Shown: positions 8,795-17,275 of the stretch, in pieces
Position numbering within the stretch: position 1 is the stretch's first letter
Layout of the letters: every line of letters starts with the position of its first letter
DNA from: Alphaproteobacteria bacterium
GTDB taxonomy: Bacteria; Pseudomonadota; Alphaproteobacteria; Caulobacterales; Parvularculaceae
Reading direction: 5' to 3'
Length of the DNA: 37,456 bases
Assembly: GCA_030426465.1 (NCBI GenBank)
Contig: JAUHYK010000043.1
Coordinates: forward strand, 1-37,456
Position numbers and translations under genes: made by a program
Notes under the pieces: model-generated
What the model was told of the DNA's origin: nothing
The model's database searches: none
The model's input: the letters and a program-made list of their open reading frames with translations, nothing else

Positions 8795-9409
8795 CTATGT
8801 GTGCGCCTCGATGAACTCACGCGTCACGCGATAGTGACCGGTCATCGGCCAATCAAACAAAACATCCTCAAGCTTCGGCCCGGCGCCGATATTGTGCACC
8901 ACCATCGGGCGGCCCGATGGCGCGATGCGATCCGTGACAACGCCAATATGGGGAAGCCAGCCATCATCACCACGCAAATTCCACGCAACGATATCGCCCG
9001 GCAAATATTCAGACGAATCATCGCTTGGCGCACGCCGCGCGCCTTTGCGCGTCAGAAAGGTTTCGAGATTGGGCACGCGCCGGTGATCGATGCTGGAATC
9101 CGGCCGCGTCAGTCCCCAATGGGTGGGATAGGCGCTGAAATTGGCGCGCATATCTTCGTGGACAAGCTGTTGCAGATCGACGCCGAGCGAGCGAAGGGCC
9201 CGCACCACCACATCGGCGCAAACGCCGCGATCTGGGGCGACATCGCCCATGGGATAGGACAGGCGCACATAGGCCGGATCGTAAACAACCCGGTGGCTGG
9301 TGCGATCAATTGCAGCCGCGGAAAGACGCGCGCCAAACCCTTCACTTTGCGCCGAAGCGGTCGCAAGTGAACATAATCCGGCGGCGAGGATGGCGGTGAT
9401 CACTTTCAT
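8795..9409 (-). CDS. DUF1287 (YijF-like) secreted protein, cysteine-peptidase-like
   Basis: 204 residues beginning with a signal peptide (MKVITAILAAGLCSLATASA, cut near 20). The start was chosen for this reason; an in-frame ATG 36 bases upstream adds a non-signal extension. The rest is the DUF1287 domain: YDPAYVRLSYPMGD, DRGVCADVVVRALRSLG, YPTHWGLTRPD and WLPHIGVV. C64 and H154 are placed like the Cys-His pair of NlpC/P60-type amidases. That is a family resemblance; no activity is established. It is probably periplasmic and acts on the cell wall, by inference. Divergent from the DoxX-like gene with 132 bases between starts. Confidence 0.88.
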   Translation of the reverse strand: MKVITAILAAGLCSLATASAQSEGFGARLSAAAIDRTSHRVVYDPAYVRLSYPMGDVAPDRGVCADVVVRALRSLGVDLQQLVHEDMRANFSAYPTHWGLTRPDSSIDHRRVPNLETFLTRKGARRAPSDDSSEYLPGDIVAWNLRGDDGWLPHIGVVTDRIAPSGRPMVVHNIGAGPKLEDVLFDWPMTGHYRVTREFIEAHT

Positions 9410-9541
9410 GTGCGCCAGCTCAACATGGAAATGCGGCGCTGACATGGCGCGCCATCACGGACACCCCCGCTGAAACGTGATGTGACGGCCGGGTCTTCCC
9501 CCGTTTATAAACAACCATCGACATTGCCAAGGGGGCCTGCC

Positions 9542-9964
9542 ATGAAAGCTGTTCTTCTTCTCGCCTTGCGCGCGACCACCGGCGCTCTCCTGATCATATG
9601 GGGTGTGCTGAGGGTCATGACCCCGCAAACCGCGGTTGGCCTGTCGGAAAAATATTATGGCGGGATGATCAGCGCAGACGCGTTGATCATGCCTCTCGCC
9701 TATGGGCAGATAGCGCTCGGCGCGCTGGTCATTCTCGGCTTTCTTCGCAAGGTCATCTATCCGCTTCAGGCGATTGTTCTTGTTGGCGGCGCGGCGGCGA
9801 TCTGGAAATATCTGGCGGACCCGCTGGGCCTCTATCTTTTGACGCCGGAGACTAACAAGCTCCTGTTTTTCCCATCGACCACAGTGGCGGTCGCCTCTCT
9901 CATCATCATCTTTTTCAAGGAATATGACGCCATTGCGCTTGACCGGCTATTAACCAAGGCGTGA
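9542..9964 (+). CDS. DoxX-like four-helix membrane protein
   Basis: 140 residues with four predicted membrane helices (about 5-25, 45-67, 73-90 and 105-127). Layout and motifs such as RATTGALLIIWGVLR and MPLAYGQIALGALVILGFL resemble the DoxX/DoxD superfamily, although I cannot assign a precise family. The start ATG has GGGGG about 8 bases upstream; a longer in-frame reading begins in non-coding sequence. It precedes yccF on the same strand by 89 bases. Function unknown; distant DoxX members have been linked to redox or sulfur metabolism. Confidence 0.75.
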   Translation: MKAVLLLALRATTGALLIIWGVLRVMTPQTAVGLSEKYYGGMISADALIMPLAYGQIALGALVILGFLRKVIYPLQAIVLVGGAAAIWKYLADPLGLYLLTPETNKLLFFPSTTVAVASLIIIFFKEYDAIALDRLLTKA

Positions 9965-10053
9965 GAACGCGCCGGATCGTGCCATTTGCGCGGTGAAATA
10001 CATGGCGCCGCGCGCATCAGGGCCTATATCCTTGTTGAAGAAGGAGACGCCTT

Positions 10054-10512
10054 ATGTACCCGGAACATCCCCTGCGCGATGAAAGCTCTATGTCGGTTTT
10101 CTCGCTGGTCCTGAATATTCTCTGGCTCGCGCTTGGCGGCGCGGTCGCCGCGCTCGGGTGGTTTGTCGCCGCCTTTTTTCTGATGGTCACCATTATTGGC
10201 CTGCCTTGGGCGCGCGCGGCGTTTGACAATGGCGTCTATACGCTGTGGCCGTTCGGCGCGAAGCCGATCAACCGCGAATTTCTCTATGGCGAGGAAATCG
10301 GCACAGGTCCGCTTGGTTTTATCGGAAACATCATCTGGTTCGTTCTCGCCGGCTGGTGGCTGGCGCTCGGCCATGTGGTCGCCGCGTTCTTTCTCGCGAT
10401 CACCATTATCGGCCTGCCCTTCGCCTGGGCGCATTTAAAGCTTGCGGGCTTCGCGCTCTGGCCCATCGGCCGCACCCTGGCGCATTCGGAATTCCGCAGA
10501 AGGGCTTATTGA
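10054..10512 (+). CDS. yccF: YccF-family inner membrane protein
   Basis: 152 residues with two tandem copies of the YccF (DUF307) unit. Each is a helix pair ending in a conserved glycine-proline stretch: FFLMVTIIGLPWARAAF in the first copy and FFLAITIIGLPFAWAHLKL in the second. NILWLALGG and NIIWFVLAG open the two copies. The function of YccF is unknown. The start has AAGGAG about 9 bases upstream. The last seven bases overlap the 3' end of the convergent gene that follows. Confidence 0.9.
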   Translation: MYPEHPLRDESSMSVFSLVLNILWLALGGAVAALGWFVAAFFLMVTIIGLPWARAAFDNGVYTLWPFGAKPINREFLYGEEIGTGPLGFIGNIIWFVLAGWWLALGHVVAAFFLAITIIGLPFAWAHLKLAGFALWPIGRTLAHSEFRRRAY

Positions 10513-11066
10513 GGTCTTTCGCGTTCCAATCTGACGATCACGCCTTCGATATGTCTGATGCGGACAAAGTCTCCGGATCTTATTGGCGGATTGGAAAAGT
10601 TGTAATGCCTCAATCTAGGATTTCTGGTCCCTAGGCCCATCCGAAAACTGTTATCATCTACTGTTATTGAGGTGTAATACCAATAGACACGCGAAGCGTG
10701 CATACGACTTGAATGCACAGTCGGCATGGCGCGCTCGTAGTCGCTGACGAAACCTTCAACTTGCTGATACTCGCCTCTGAGATATTTCAGTCCGAGTCTT
10801 TGGTTGTTGAACTGTTTAGCCGCCAAGATAAAGCAAAACCAGGCCCCAAAAAGCAGCGTCATGCTACCCAAGAGAAAGACATGCCTTCGGCGCTTTGCAT
10901 TGGGCTCTCGATGTCTAAAGAATTGCCACTTACCTGCAACGCGTCGTGGCGCGCCTATGACAATGTAGGCACCCAATACTGCAACAGTTCCGGATACGGC
11001 TGCCCAAACGAAACGAGCGTGATCATTCGCGGGAGAAAACTCGTAAATGAGCTCAGGTCCAGCCAT
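10506..11066 (-). CDS. Hypothetical membrane protein with low-GC codon use
   Basis: 186 residues. Two helices (about 17-38 and 62-82) flank a basic loop, followed by a soluble C-terminal domain (about 95-186) with YQQVEGFVSDY near its start and SGDFVRIRHIEGVIVRLE at its end. That C-terminal pattern recurs in unnamed bacterial proteins with an OB-like or SH3-like strand arrangement; the match is from memory and is weak. The gene is visibly richer in A/T than its neighbours and uses codons such as TTA, CTA and AGA rarely seen around it, suggesting recent acquisition. It begins 8 bases after nfeD on the same strand, so it is probably co-transcribed, and overlaps the yccF 3' end by seven bases. 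Confidence 0.7.
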   Translation of the reverse strand: MAGPELIYEFSPANDHARFVWAAVSGTVAVLGAYIVIGAPRRVAGKWQFFRHREPNAKRRRHVFLLGSMTLLFGAWFCFILAAKQFNNQRLGLKYLRGEYQQVEGFVSDYERAMPTVHSSRMHASRVYWYYTSITVDDNSFRMGLGTRNPRLRHYNFSNPPIRSGDFVRIRHIEGVIVRLERERPQ

Positions 11067-11074
11067 TTCCGAAC

Positions 11075-11548
11075 CTAAGCGACAGCCTTCACATAAAGCT
11101 TCGTGCCTTCCGTGCGGGTGATTTCAACAACTGCGCCTTTGGAGAAGTTTTCGCCGTTTTCACTTTCGGCGAGCCATTGCGTGTCGCCATAACGCACCTT
11201 GCCTGCGCCGTTTGAGAAATCAGCGTCAACGGTGGCCCGCTTGCCAATTTTTTGAGCGCCGCGTTCATTAAGCGTCAGATGGTCCGCCTGGCTCTTATGC
11301 AGCCAAGGCTTCACATGAGGCGGCGCCACCAGCGACAGCACAATCGTCACTACTGCGAAGACAATCAGTTGCAACTGCCACGCGCCGTCAAGCGGACCAA
11401 GATCAAAGAAGCCAGCGACAAGGGCCGCCGTCGCAGGCCAGAGAAAATAGGTGGAGCCGGTCATCAGTTCGATCACCAGAAAAACCAGCACCAGCACCCA
11501 CCAGTACCAGAACGGCATGTCGCTGAGAAATGTGATGAGACCATCCAT
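11075..11548 (-). CDS. NfeD-family membrane protein
   Basis: 157 residues: two or three membrane helices within residues 10-75 (WYWWVLVLVFLVIELMTG, WPATAALVAGFF, LQLIVFAVVTIVLSLV), then a C-terminal OB-fold domain (about 100-155) with RATVDADFSNGAGKVRYGDTQW. NfeD proteins work with SPFH/stomatin proteins in membrane microdomains; this is the short form without the ClpP-like protease domain. It lies 66 bases behind qmcA on the same strand, the typical partner arrangement. The start has AAGGGGC a few bases upstream. A hairpin sits in the gap between the two genes. Confidence 0.93.
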   Translation of the reverse strand: MDGLITFLSDMPFWYWWVLVLVFLVIELMTGSTYFLWPATAALVAGFFDLGPLDGAWQLQLIVFAVVTIVLSLVAPPHVKPWLHKSQADHLTLNERGAQKIGKRATVDADFSNGAGKVRYGDTQWLAESENGENFSKGAVVEITRTEGTKLYVKAVA

Positions 11549-11573
11549 GGCAACGCCCCTTTCTTTTATGGCC

Positions 11574-11604
11574 GCCCGTCCCGGCGACTATCGCCGGAAC
11601 GGGC
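11574..11604 (-). other. Stem-loop between qmcA and nfeD
   Basis: GCCCG..CCGGCGA (11574-11587) pairs with TCGCCGG..CGGGC (11591-11604), with a three-base loop and one mismatch. No U-tract follows in the direction of transcription, so it is unlikely to be a full terminator. It may set the qmcA:nfeD transcript ratio or protect an mRNA end. Confidence 0.5.
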
Positions 11605-11614
11605 GTTGACGCCT

Positions 11615-12568
11615 TTACTGCGTATTTGGAACCGAGCCGGCCGACCGGCGCGGCGCATTATTTTCGAACGCTTCCTTGGCCAGGGCGCCGACGCCCGCGA
11701 TCGTGCCCACCAGCGCACTCATATCTGCTGGAACAATCACGGTTTTCTGTTGCGGCGAGATGGCGAGTTTTTCAAAGGCCTTCACATAGTCCTGAGCCAC
11801 GAAGTAGTTGATTGCTTGCACATCGCCTTTTGCAATCGCCTCCGACACCATGCGGGTTGCATTCGCTTCGGCTTCGGCTTCGCGTTCACGCGCCTCGGCG
11901 TCCCGGAAGGCAGCTTCCTTGCGGCCCTCAGCCTCCAGAATGGCGGATTGTTTTTCACCCTCGGCGCGCAGCACTGCAGATTGCTTTTCACCTTCAGCCG
12001 TCAGGATTTCCGCACGTTTTAATCGCTCGGCTTTCATCTGGCGCGCCATCGCTTCGGTAATGTCGGCCGGCGGTTCGAGGTCCTTGATCTCAACGCGCGT
12101 CACTTTCACGCCCCAGGGCTGCGTCGCCGCATCAATAACGCGCAGCAACCTTTCGTTGATATCGTCGCGATTGGACAGCACTTCATCCAGATCAAGCGAA
12201 CCAATCACGGTACGGATATTCGTCATAGAGAGGTTCGAAATGGCGCGCGTAAGATTATGCACTTCATAGGCCGCCGCCGCCGCATCCATCACCTGAATGA
12301 ACGCCACTGCATCTGTCGACACCTGGGCGTTGTCGCGGGTGATGACTTCCTGCGCAGGAATGTCGAGCACCTGCTCCATCATGTTCATACGCCGCCCGAT
12401 GCGATCGATGAACGGCGCCAGCACATGCAGGCCCGGCTTGATTGTCTTGGTGTATTTGCCGAACCGCTCAATCGTGAACTCATATCCTTGCGGCACGATC
12501 TTGACGGTGTTGAACAGTAAAAAAACGGCGAGAACGACCAGCACCGCTACAAATAATTCAAAACCCAT
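11615..12568 (-). CDS. qmcA: SPFH/stomatin-type protein QmcA
   Basis: 317 residues. One N-terminal helix (about 3-20) anchors an SPFH domain (about 25-190: VPQGYEFTIERFGKY, PGLHVLAPFIDRIGRR and VIGSLDLDEVLSNRDDIN). A coiled coil follows (about 195-250), built from near-repeats of AEGEKQSA and rich in A, E and R. SPFH proteins form large rings at the inner membrane, scaffold microdomains and modulate FtsH-type proteases. A ribosome site GGGAGG lies 6-7 bases before the start. It is first of three leftward genes (qmcA, nfeD, hypothetical) and divergent from the 591-residue secreted protein gene with 216 bases between starts. Confidence 0.95.
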   Translation of the reverse strand: MGFELFVAVLVVLAVFLLFNTVKIVPQGYEFTIERFGKYTKTIKPGLHVLAPFIDRIGRRMNMMEQVLDIPAQEVITRDNAQVSTDAVAFIQVMDAAAAAYEVHNLTRAISNLSMTNIRTVIGSLDLDEVLSNRDDINERLLRVIDAATQPWGVKVTRVEIKDLEPPADITEAMARQMKAERLKRAEILTAEGEKQSAVLRAEGEKQSAILEAEGRKEAAFRDAEAREREAEAEANATRMVSEAIAKGDVQAINYFVAQDYVKAFEKLAISPQQKTVIVPADMSALVGTIAGVGALAKEAFENNAPRRSAGSVPNTQ

Positions 12569-12759
12569 ATTCGCCTCCCTGATTGACCCTCGTGGGCCTT
12601 AGATCGTGACGCGCGGATCGTCGCGCCAGTCTTGAAAATCCGATTTTTTGCACTAGCCCATTGAAAATACGCCGTTTTTTAGATTGCGCAGGCGTATTCC
12701 CTTGGTAAAAATCTATCGAAAACCGGATTTTCCCCGACCTAACCCCCCTACCGAGTCGG

Positions 12760-12774
12760 TTAACCCCGGGTTAA
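12760..12774. promoter_or_regulatory. Candidate CtrA box (perfect inverted repeat) next to the start of the 591-aa gene
   Basis: TTAACCC-C-GGGTTAA is a perfect inverted repeat that also reads TTAA-N7-TTAA. On the reverse strand it matches the fuller form TTAA-N7-TTAAC. It ends 11 bases before the start codon and touches the ribosome site, so an activator binding here would have to act on the divergent gene, or the protein would repress this one. A GANTC site (GAGTC, 12753-12757) lies three bases upstream. Binding is inferred. Confidence 0.5.
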
Positions 12775-12784
12775 AAGGGAGCTT

Positions 12785-14560
12785 ATGAGCGTATTGTGGA
12801 AATGGGCGCTGGCGGCGGGGGCTGTCGCCGGATGGGGATTGACTGGCGCCGCCGCGGCGGACGCCGTCGCCATTCCGCCCGCTGTCAACACCGGCAAAGC
12901 CTGGGAAGTCTACAAGAGCGAATGGACCCCTGCCGATGAGGCGGGCTACGCCGCGTTCGTTCACGCCATCGGCATGTCGAACTGCACGTCCATCGACGCT
13001 TGCATCAAGGACGAGGCGAACCCTTATCGCTCGCCGGTCGATCCGGACCTTCCCGGCGACTGCGCAGACATGGCCTATATCCTTCGCGCCTATTACGCTT
13101 GGAAGAACGGCCTGCCCTTTTCCTATCAGAACGCCATGCGCACAGCGGACCGCTCCGGTCAGGATCTGCGTTACTCCTCGGAAGGCAATATCGTCGCCGG
13201 ACGCCGCAAGATTTTGAACCATGTTTCGAATGCGCCTTCTTTTCTGGCGCGCATTGGCGGCGAAGTCTCCACTGCGATGTTCCGCACTGACCCCGTCTCC
13301 GGCGGCGGCAGAAGCCATGACGACTTTTATCCGGTGAAAATCGAACGCGGTTCGGTGAAGCCCGGCGTCCTCGCTTATGACATCTACGGGCATGTGGGCA
13401 TCGTCTACGATGTCCTCGAAGACGGACGCGTTCTCGTCGTTGCATCGCACCCGGACAATTCGGTGACGCGCACCGCTTATGGCCCGAACTTTATGCGCTC
13501 AAAACCGGCGCTCGGCGCCGGCCTTAAAGCCTGGCGGCCCATTCGCGTCGAAGGCGCGACCACCGAACAGGATGGCTCGCTTCATGGCGGCCGGCTTCGC
13601 GCGGCGGCGAACGAAGAGATCGCCGACTTTTCCATGGAGCAATATTTCGGGAACGAACCTCACCCGTCAGGCGTCTGGCATTATGGCGAGTTTAAGTTTC
13701 GCGACCGCACGCTGAAATATTATGACTATGTGCGCCGCAAGCTTGCCGCGCCCGATTTCGCTTACAATCCGGTTGAAGAGTTACGGTTCGGACTCGAGAC
13801 CATTTGCGGTGACTTAAAGTCACGTAAAGTCGCCGTTGACGCAGCCTACACATCACGCGTCCACTTGAAGCCGCATCCGCCCAAACTTCCGCCGAATATC
13901 TTTGGCACCTATGGAGAGTGGGAGGAATATTCCACGCCGTCCCGTGATGCGCGTCTCAAGGTCAGCTTTATCGAGCTGCGGCGAAACCTTCAGCATCTGG
14001 TGGAGGACGTCGAAGCAGGCGCGCCAGGCGTCGTCTATGAGGGCGACGATTTGGCGGCGGACCTTATCGAAGCGTTCGAAGAAGAAAAAGCCGCCTGCAC
14101 CTTCACCTATTGGCGCTCGGATGTAACGCGGGTGCGGCTGAACCTCGCCCACGCGATGGAGCGGCTTTGGGACCTGTCCTTCGATCCCTATCACTGCCCG
14201 GAACGGCGTTGGGGCGCGACCGGCGCCGAGCTTGAAACCTGCACGGACGACGCCGTGAAGTCGCAATGGTATAATGCGCAGCGTTTCCTGCGCTTCCAGG
14301 CGGAGCGCACTTATGATGTGCGCATGGATTTTGCGCTTCACGAACTCAAACCGCCGATGATGGCCCCGCCGGAACAGGGCGGCCTCGGCGTCGAAGCGCC
14401 GGCGGACGCCGACATACGCGGCTATCTATACCGCCTCGGCGCGCCGCTCACCGCCGGATACGAAGGCGGCGCAACGGTCATTCCCGTGACGTATGAAGAG
14501 CCTGAAGAGGGTGTCTTCTTGCCGCGCTGGCACCAGCGGCTTCGCGAGCGGTCCCGGTAG
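12785..14560 (+). CDS. Secreted 591-residue protein with Cys/His peptidase-like motifs, family not recognised
   Basis: A signal peptide (about residues 1-25, ending TGAAAADA) leads a large soluble protein. In the first third, C93 in GDCADMAYILRAYYAW and H203 in YGHVGIVYDVLEDGRVLVV are spaced and framed as in NlpC/P60- or CHAP-like hydrolases (Cys at a helix start, His at the start of a beta hairpin). SHPDNS (221-226) could supply the third residue. Paired cysteines (C67 and C73) suggest a disulfide. The C-terminal two thirds is rich in charged and aromatic residues with no domain I can name. The start has GGGAG. A CtrA-type box sits directly upstream. Export and the Cys/His pattern suggest envelope work, by inference. 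Confidence 0.85.
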   Translation: MSVLWKWALAAGAVAGWGLTGAAAADAVAIPPAVNTGKAWEVYKSEWTPADEAGYAAFVHAIGMSNCTSIDACIKDEANPYRSPVDPDLPGDCADMAYILRAYYAWKNGLPFSYQNAMRTADRSGQDLRYSSEGNIVAGRRKILNHVSNAPSFLARIGGEVSTAMFRTDPVSGGGRSHDDFYPVKIERGSVKPGVLAYDIYGHVGIVYDVLEDGRVLVVASHPDNSVTRTAYGPNFMRSKPALGAGLKAWRPIRVEGATTEQDGSLHGGRLRAAANEEIADFSMEQYFGNEPHPSGVWHYGEFKFRDRTLKYYDYVRRKLAAPDFAYNPVEELRFGLETICGDLKSRKVAVDAAYTSRVHLKPHPPKLPPNIFGTYGEWEEYSTPSRDARLKVSFIELRRNLQHLVEDVEAGAPGVVYEGDDLAADLIEAFEEEKAACTFTYWRSDVTRVRLNLAHAMERLWDLSFDPYHCPERRWGATGAELETCTDDAVKSQWYNAQRFLRFQAERTYDVRMDFALHELKPPMMAPPEQGGLGVEAPADADIRGYLYRLGAPLTAGYEGGATVIPVTYEEPEEGVFLPRWHQRLRERSR

Positions 14561-14570
14561 CAATCAGCTC

Positions 14571-14593
14571 GCCGCGCGCCTATATTGCGCGGC
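14571..14593 (+). other. Stem-loop before the HIG1 gene
   Basis: GCCGCGC (14571-14577) and GCGCGGC (14587-14593) form a perfect 7-bp stem around a 9-base AT-rich loop. No T-run follows, so it is not a standard terminator. It lies between the 591-residue protein gene and the small HIG1 gene and could be a leader or transcript-end structure. Confidence 0.35.
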
Positions 14594-14628
14594 AAGACAG
14601 CTCATACTCTATTTCAGGAGCGCGCCTT

Positions 14629-14832
14629 ATGGACGCCTTTGTATATATACTTATTCCGATCGGCCTTGCAGTCACCGCCATCATTCTCGGCATCGGCATC
14701 TACTCCCTCGCCAAGGGCGGGACTTTCGCCAAGGAAAACGGCAACAAGCTGATGCGCATGCGCATTATGGCGCAGGCCGTCACCATCGGGCTGATGATGC
14801 TTTTCCTCTGGCTCGTGGGCAAAGGCTCTTAA
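14629..14832 (+). CDS. Twin-transmembrane HIG1-domain protein
   Basis: 67 residues with two membrane helices (about 5-27 and 48-64) joined by a basic loop that carries R43-x-R45-x3-Q49, the core of the HIG1 (PF04588) signature. Mitochondrial and alphaproteobacterial relatives associate with cytochrome c oxidase. A role beside the ctaCD oxidase of this genome is plausible but inferred. The ribosome site AGGAG lies about 10 bases before the ATG. It precedes etfB by 170 bases on the same strand; no clear terminator separates them. Confidence 0.9.
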   Translation: MDAFVYILIPIGLAVTAIILGIGIYSLAKGGTFAKENGNKLMRMRIMAQAVTIGLMMLFLWLVGKGS

Positions 14833-15002
14833 AGCGCCCAAGGTCCAGCTTTTTTGTCGCGTTTGTCGCCATTGGGAACTTCTCCAGGATTGGCGCCTTT
14901 GGACGTTGAAACCTTGAAGTCCCGCGACTATGGTCCGCCGCGACTGAGCGCCCCCGGCCCGGCCGGACGGCCTTTCCCCAACCGCCCGCAGGAGCAAGTT
15001 GA

Positions 15003-15752
15003 ATGAAAATCCTCGTGCCCGTGAAACGCGTGATCGACTATAACGTCAAAGTACGCGTGAAATCGGACCAGACCGGCGTCGACCTCGCCAACGTGAAAAT
15101 GTCCATGAATCCGTTCGACGAAATCGCCGTCGAAGAAGCCGTTCGCCTGAAAGAGGCTGGAACGGCCGAAGAAATCGTCGCCATTTCCATCGGACCCGAA
15201 AAAGCGCAGGACCAGCTGCGCCAGGCGCTGGCCATGGGCGCGGACCGGGCGATCCTGATCAAGACGGACGAGACGGTGGAGCCGCTCGGCGTCGCCAAAC
15301 TGCTCAAGGCCGTGGTCGAAGAAGAAAGCCCGCAGCTCGTCGTTCTCGGCAAGCAGGCGATTGACGACGACAGCAACCAGACTGGCCAGATGCTGGCCGC
15401 GCTGCTCGGCTGGAGCCAGGGCACCTTCGCCTCGGAAGTCAAAATCGACGGCGACAAAGCCAATGTCACCCGCGAGATTGACGGCGGCTTGCAGACGATC
15501 TCGATCAATCTGCCCGCGATCGTCACCACGGATTTGCGCCTTAATGAGCCGCGCTATGCGTCGCTGCCGAACATCATGAAGGCCAAGAAAAAGCCCCTCG
15601 ACGTGAAAGAGGTTGGCGATTACGGCGTCGATATCGCGCCGCGCCTCACCACGGTGAAAGTCACCGAGCCGCCCAAACGCGAAGCCGGCGTTAAGGTCGC
15701 CGATGTCGCGGAACTTGTGTCGAAACTCAAAAATGAAGCGGGAGTGATCTGA
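15003..15752 (+). CDS. etfB: Electron transfer flavoprotein subunit beta
   Basis: 249 residues, normal length. Forms a heterodimer with EtfA that takes electrons from acyl-CoA dehydrogenases and passes them to the quinone pool through ETF:quinone oxidoreductase. Family landmarks are [19 protein letters not shown] at the start, [17 protein letters not shown], and [22 protein letters not shown] in the nucleotide-binding fold (about 118-140). [16 protein letters not shown] is the ETF-beta signature and recognition region. A good ribosome site AGGAGC lies about 10 bases before the start. The stop overlaps the etfA start by one base, implying translational coupling. Confidence 0.98.
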   Translation: MKILVPVKRVIDYNVKVRVKSDQTGVDLANVKMSMNPFDEIAVEEAVRLKEAGTAEEIVAISIGPEKAQDQLRQALAMGADRAILIKTDETVEPLGVAKLLKAVVEEESPQLVVLGKQAIDDDSNQTGQMLAALLGWSQGTFASEVKIDGDKANVTREIDGGLQTISINLPAIVTTDLRLNEPRYASLPNIMKAKKKPLDVKEVGDYGVDIAPRLTTVKVTEPPKREAGVKVADVAELVSKLKNEAGVI

Positions 15753-16681
15753 TGGCGGTTCTCGTTGTTGCAGACGTCCATGGAAACTCGATTGACGAGT
15801 CCACCCACAAAACCGTCACCGCTGCGAAGGCCATTGGCGGCGATGTCGACATCCTCGTCGCCGGTTCCGGCGCGGGCGATGCGGCCGCGGCCGCTGCGAA
15901 GATCGACGGCGTGCGGAAAGTCCTCCATGCGGATGGTGAGCAATATGCGCATCGCCTTGCGGAGCCTTTCGCCGATCTTATCGTTTCAGTCGCCGGCGAT
16001 TATGACGCCATCCTGAAATCCGCCGCCACGACAGGCAAGAACGTGATGCCCCGCGTCGCCGCGCTCCTCGATGTCATGCAGATTTCTGAAATCGTTGCGG
16101 TCGAGGCGCCGGACACATTCGTGCGGCCGATCTATGCCGGCAACGCCATGCAGACAGTGAAGTCATCGGACGCCAAGAAAGTCATCACCGTGCGCGCAAC
16201 GTCGTTCGCGGCGGCGGGCGAAGGCGGCTCAGCCGAGATCGCAACCATCGACGCCGCCGCTGATCCCGGGCTTTCTTCCTTCGTCGGCGAAGAACTGACC
16301 AAGTCGGAGCGCCCGGAGCTTACCGGCGCGAAGATCGTCATTTCCGGCGGGCGCGCGCTCGGCTCTTATGAGAACTTCGAGAAATATATCTTCCCGGTCG
16401 CCGACAAGCTCGGCGCTGCAGTTGGCGCATCGCGCGCCGCAGTCGACGCCGGTTATGTGCCGAACGACTATCAGGTCGGACAAACCGGCAAAGTCGTCGC
16501 TCCCGAGCTTTACATCGCCGTCGGCATCTCCGGCGCGATCCAGCACCTTGCGGGCATGAAAGACTCCAAAGTCATCGTCGCCATCAACAAGGATGAAGAG
16601 GCCCCGATCTTCCAGGTCGCCGATTACGGGCTTGTGGCGGACTTGTTCAAGGCGCTGCCGGAATTGGAAAGCGCGCTTTAG
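15752..16681 (+). CDS. etfA: Electron transfer flavoprotein subunit alpha
   Basis: 309 residues, the expected length, binding the FAD of the ETF dimer. The C-terminal FAD domain shows [34 protein letters not shown] and [20 protein letters not shown], and the signature [20 protein letters not shown], then the end region [11 protein letters not shown]. The N-terminal part is a Rossmann-like domain with an alanine/glycine-rich stretch. The start overlaps the etfB stop (TGATG). An intrinsic terminator follows about 25 bases after the stop. Confidence 0.98.
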   Translation: MAVLVVADVHGNSIDESTHKTVTAAKAIGGDVDILVAGSGAGDAAAAAAKIDGVRKVLHADGEQYAHRLAEPFADLIVSVAGDYDAILKSAATTGKNVMPRVAALLDVMQISEIVAVEAPDTFVRPIYAGNAMQTVKSSDAKKVITVRATSFAAAGEGGSAEIATIDAAADPGLSSFVGEELTKSERPELTGAKIVISGGRALGSYENFEKYIFPVADKLGAAVGASRAAVDAGYVPNDYQVGQTGKVVAPELYIAVGISGAIQHLAGMKDSKVIVAINKDEEAPIFQVADYGLVADLFKALPELESAL

Positions 16682-16703
16682 GCAGCGCTTACTTTACGAA
16701 ATC

Positions 16704-16729
16704 AAAACCCCGCTGCGGCGGGGTTTTTT
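16704..16729 (+). terminator. Rho-independent terminator after etfA
   Basis: AAAACCCCGC (16704-16713), loop TGCG, GCGGGGTTTT (16718-16727) continuing into a run of Ts. It closes the etfBA operon. Confidence 0.92.
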
Positions 16730-16801
16730 GTTGGCCGCAAGAACCGGGTGGCTGACGCTCCGCATCCAGATAATTATGCGCTCTATAAAAAGGAGCGCCC
16801 C

Positions 16802-17272
16802 ATGTCTTTCATCATCACCGGCCTTGAAGCCAAAGAGTTCGCCCCGCTTTTCGCCCTCTCCGACGAAGACCTCGCCGAACGCGGCGTCACCCGCAAAACC
16901 GCGACGTCGAAACCGGGCTTTCCATGCCGCGTCACGCTTGTGGACGCAGAGCCCGGCGAAAGCGTCCTGTTGCTCAACTATGAAAGCCACAAGACGGCGA
17001 CGCCTTATCGCTCATCCTATGCTATCTATGTCCGCGAGGGCGCCGCAGACGCCGCGCGCTTTGAAAATGAATTGCCGCCTGTATTCAAGGGACGGCCCAT
17101 CGCGCTGCTGTATTTCAATGCGGACGGTCATCTGATCGGCGCGAGCCTCGCGCTTGTCGGAGACGCGGCTGAAAAAATTGAAGCGGCATTCAGCGACAAT
17201 AACGTCGCCTATATCCACGCCCACAACGCCGCCCATGGATGCTTCGCAGCGGAAGTCCGTCGCGGCGAATAA
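16802..17272 (+). CDS. DUF1203 protein
   Basis: 156 residues, a single DUF1203 domain. It has ITGLEAKEFAPLFALSDEDLAERG at the start (residues about 5-28), then PGFPCRVTLVDAEPGE, VLLLNYESH, TPYRSSYAIYVREGA and a C-terminal NNVAYIHAHNAAHGCF segment. The family is widespread and of unknown function; the HAHNAAHGC cluster with conserved histidines could bind metal (inference). No signal peptide, so cytoplasmic. The start follows AGGAGC by about 5 bases; an in-frame ATG 54 bases upstream has no ribosome site. It sits behind the etfA terminator, so it must have its own promoter. Its stop is three bases from the stop of the convergent DUF819 gene. Confidence 0.9.
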   Translation: MSFIITGLEAKEFAPLFALSDEDLAERGVTRKTATSKPGFPCRVTLVDAEPGESVLLLNYESHKTATPYRSSYAIYVREGAADAARFENELPPVFKGRPIALLYFNADGHLIGASLALVGDAAEKIEAAFSDNNVAYIHAHNAAHGCFAAEVRRGE

Positions 17273-17275
17273 GGC

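Noticed and set aside
8786-8795. GGAAC on the reverse strand at the 3' end of the DUF1287 gene as a stress promoter for the aldo/keto reductase
   Set aside because: No CGTT-like -10 element at 16-17 bases.
14875-14907. GGAAC followed by CGTT before etfB
   Set aside because: The spacing is 24 bases, not the 16-17 needed for an EcfG promoter.
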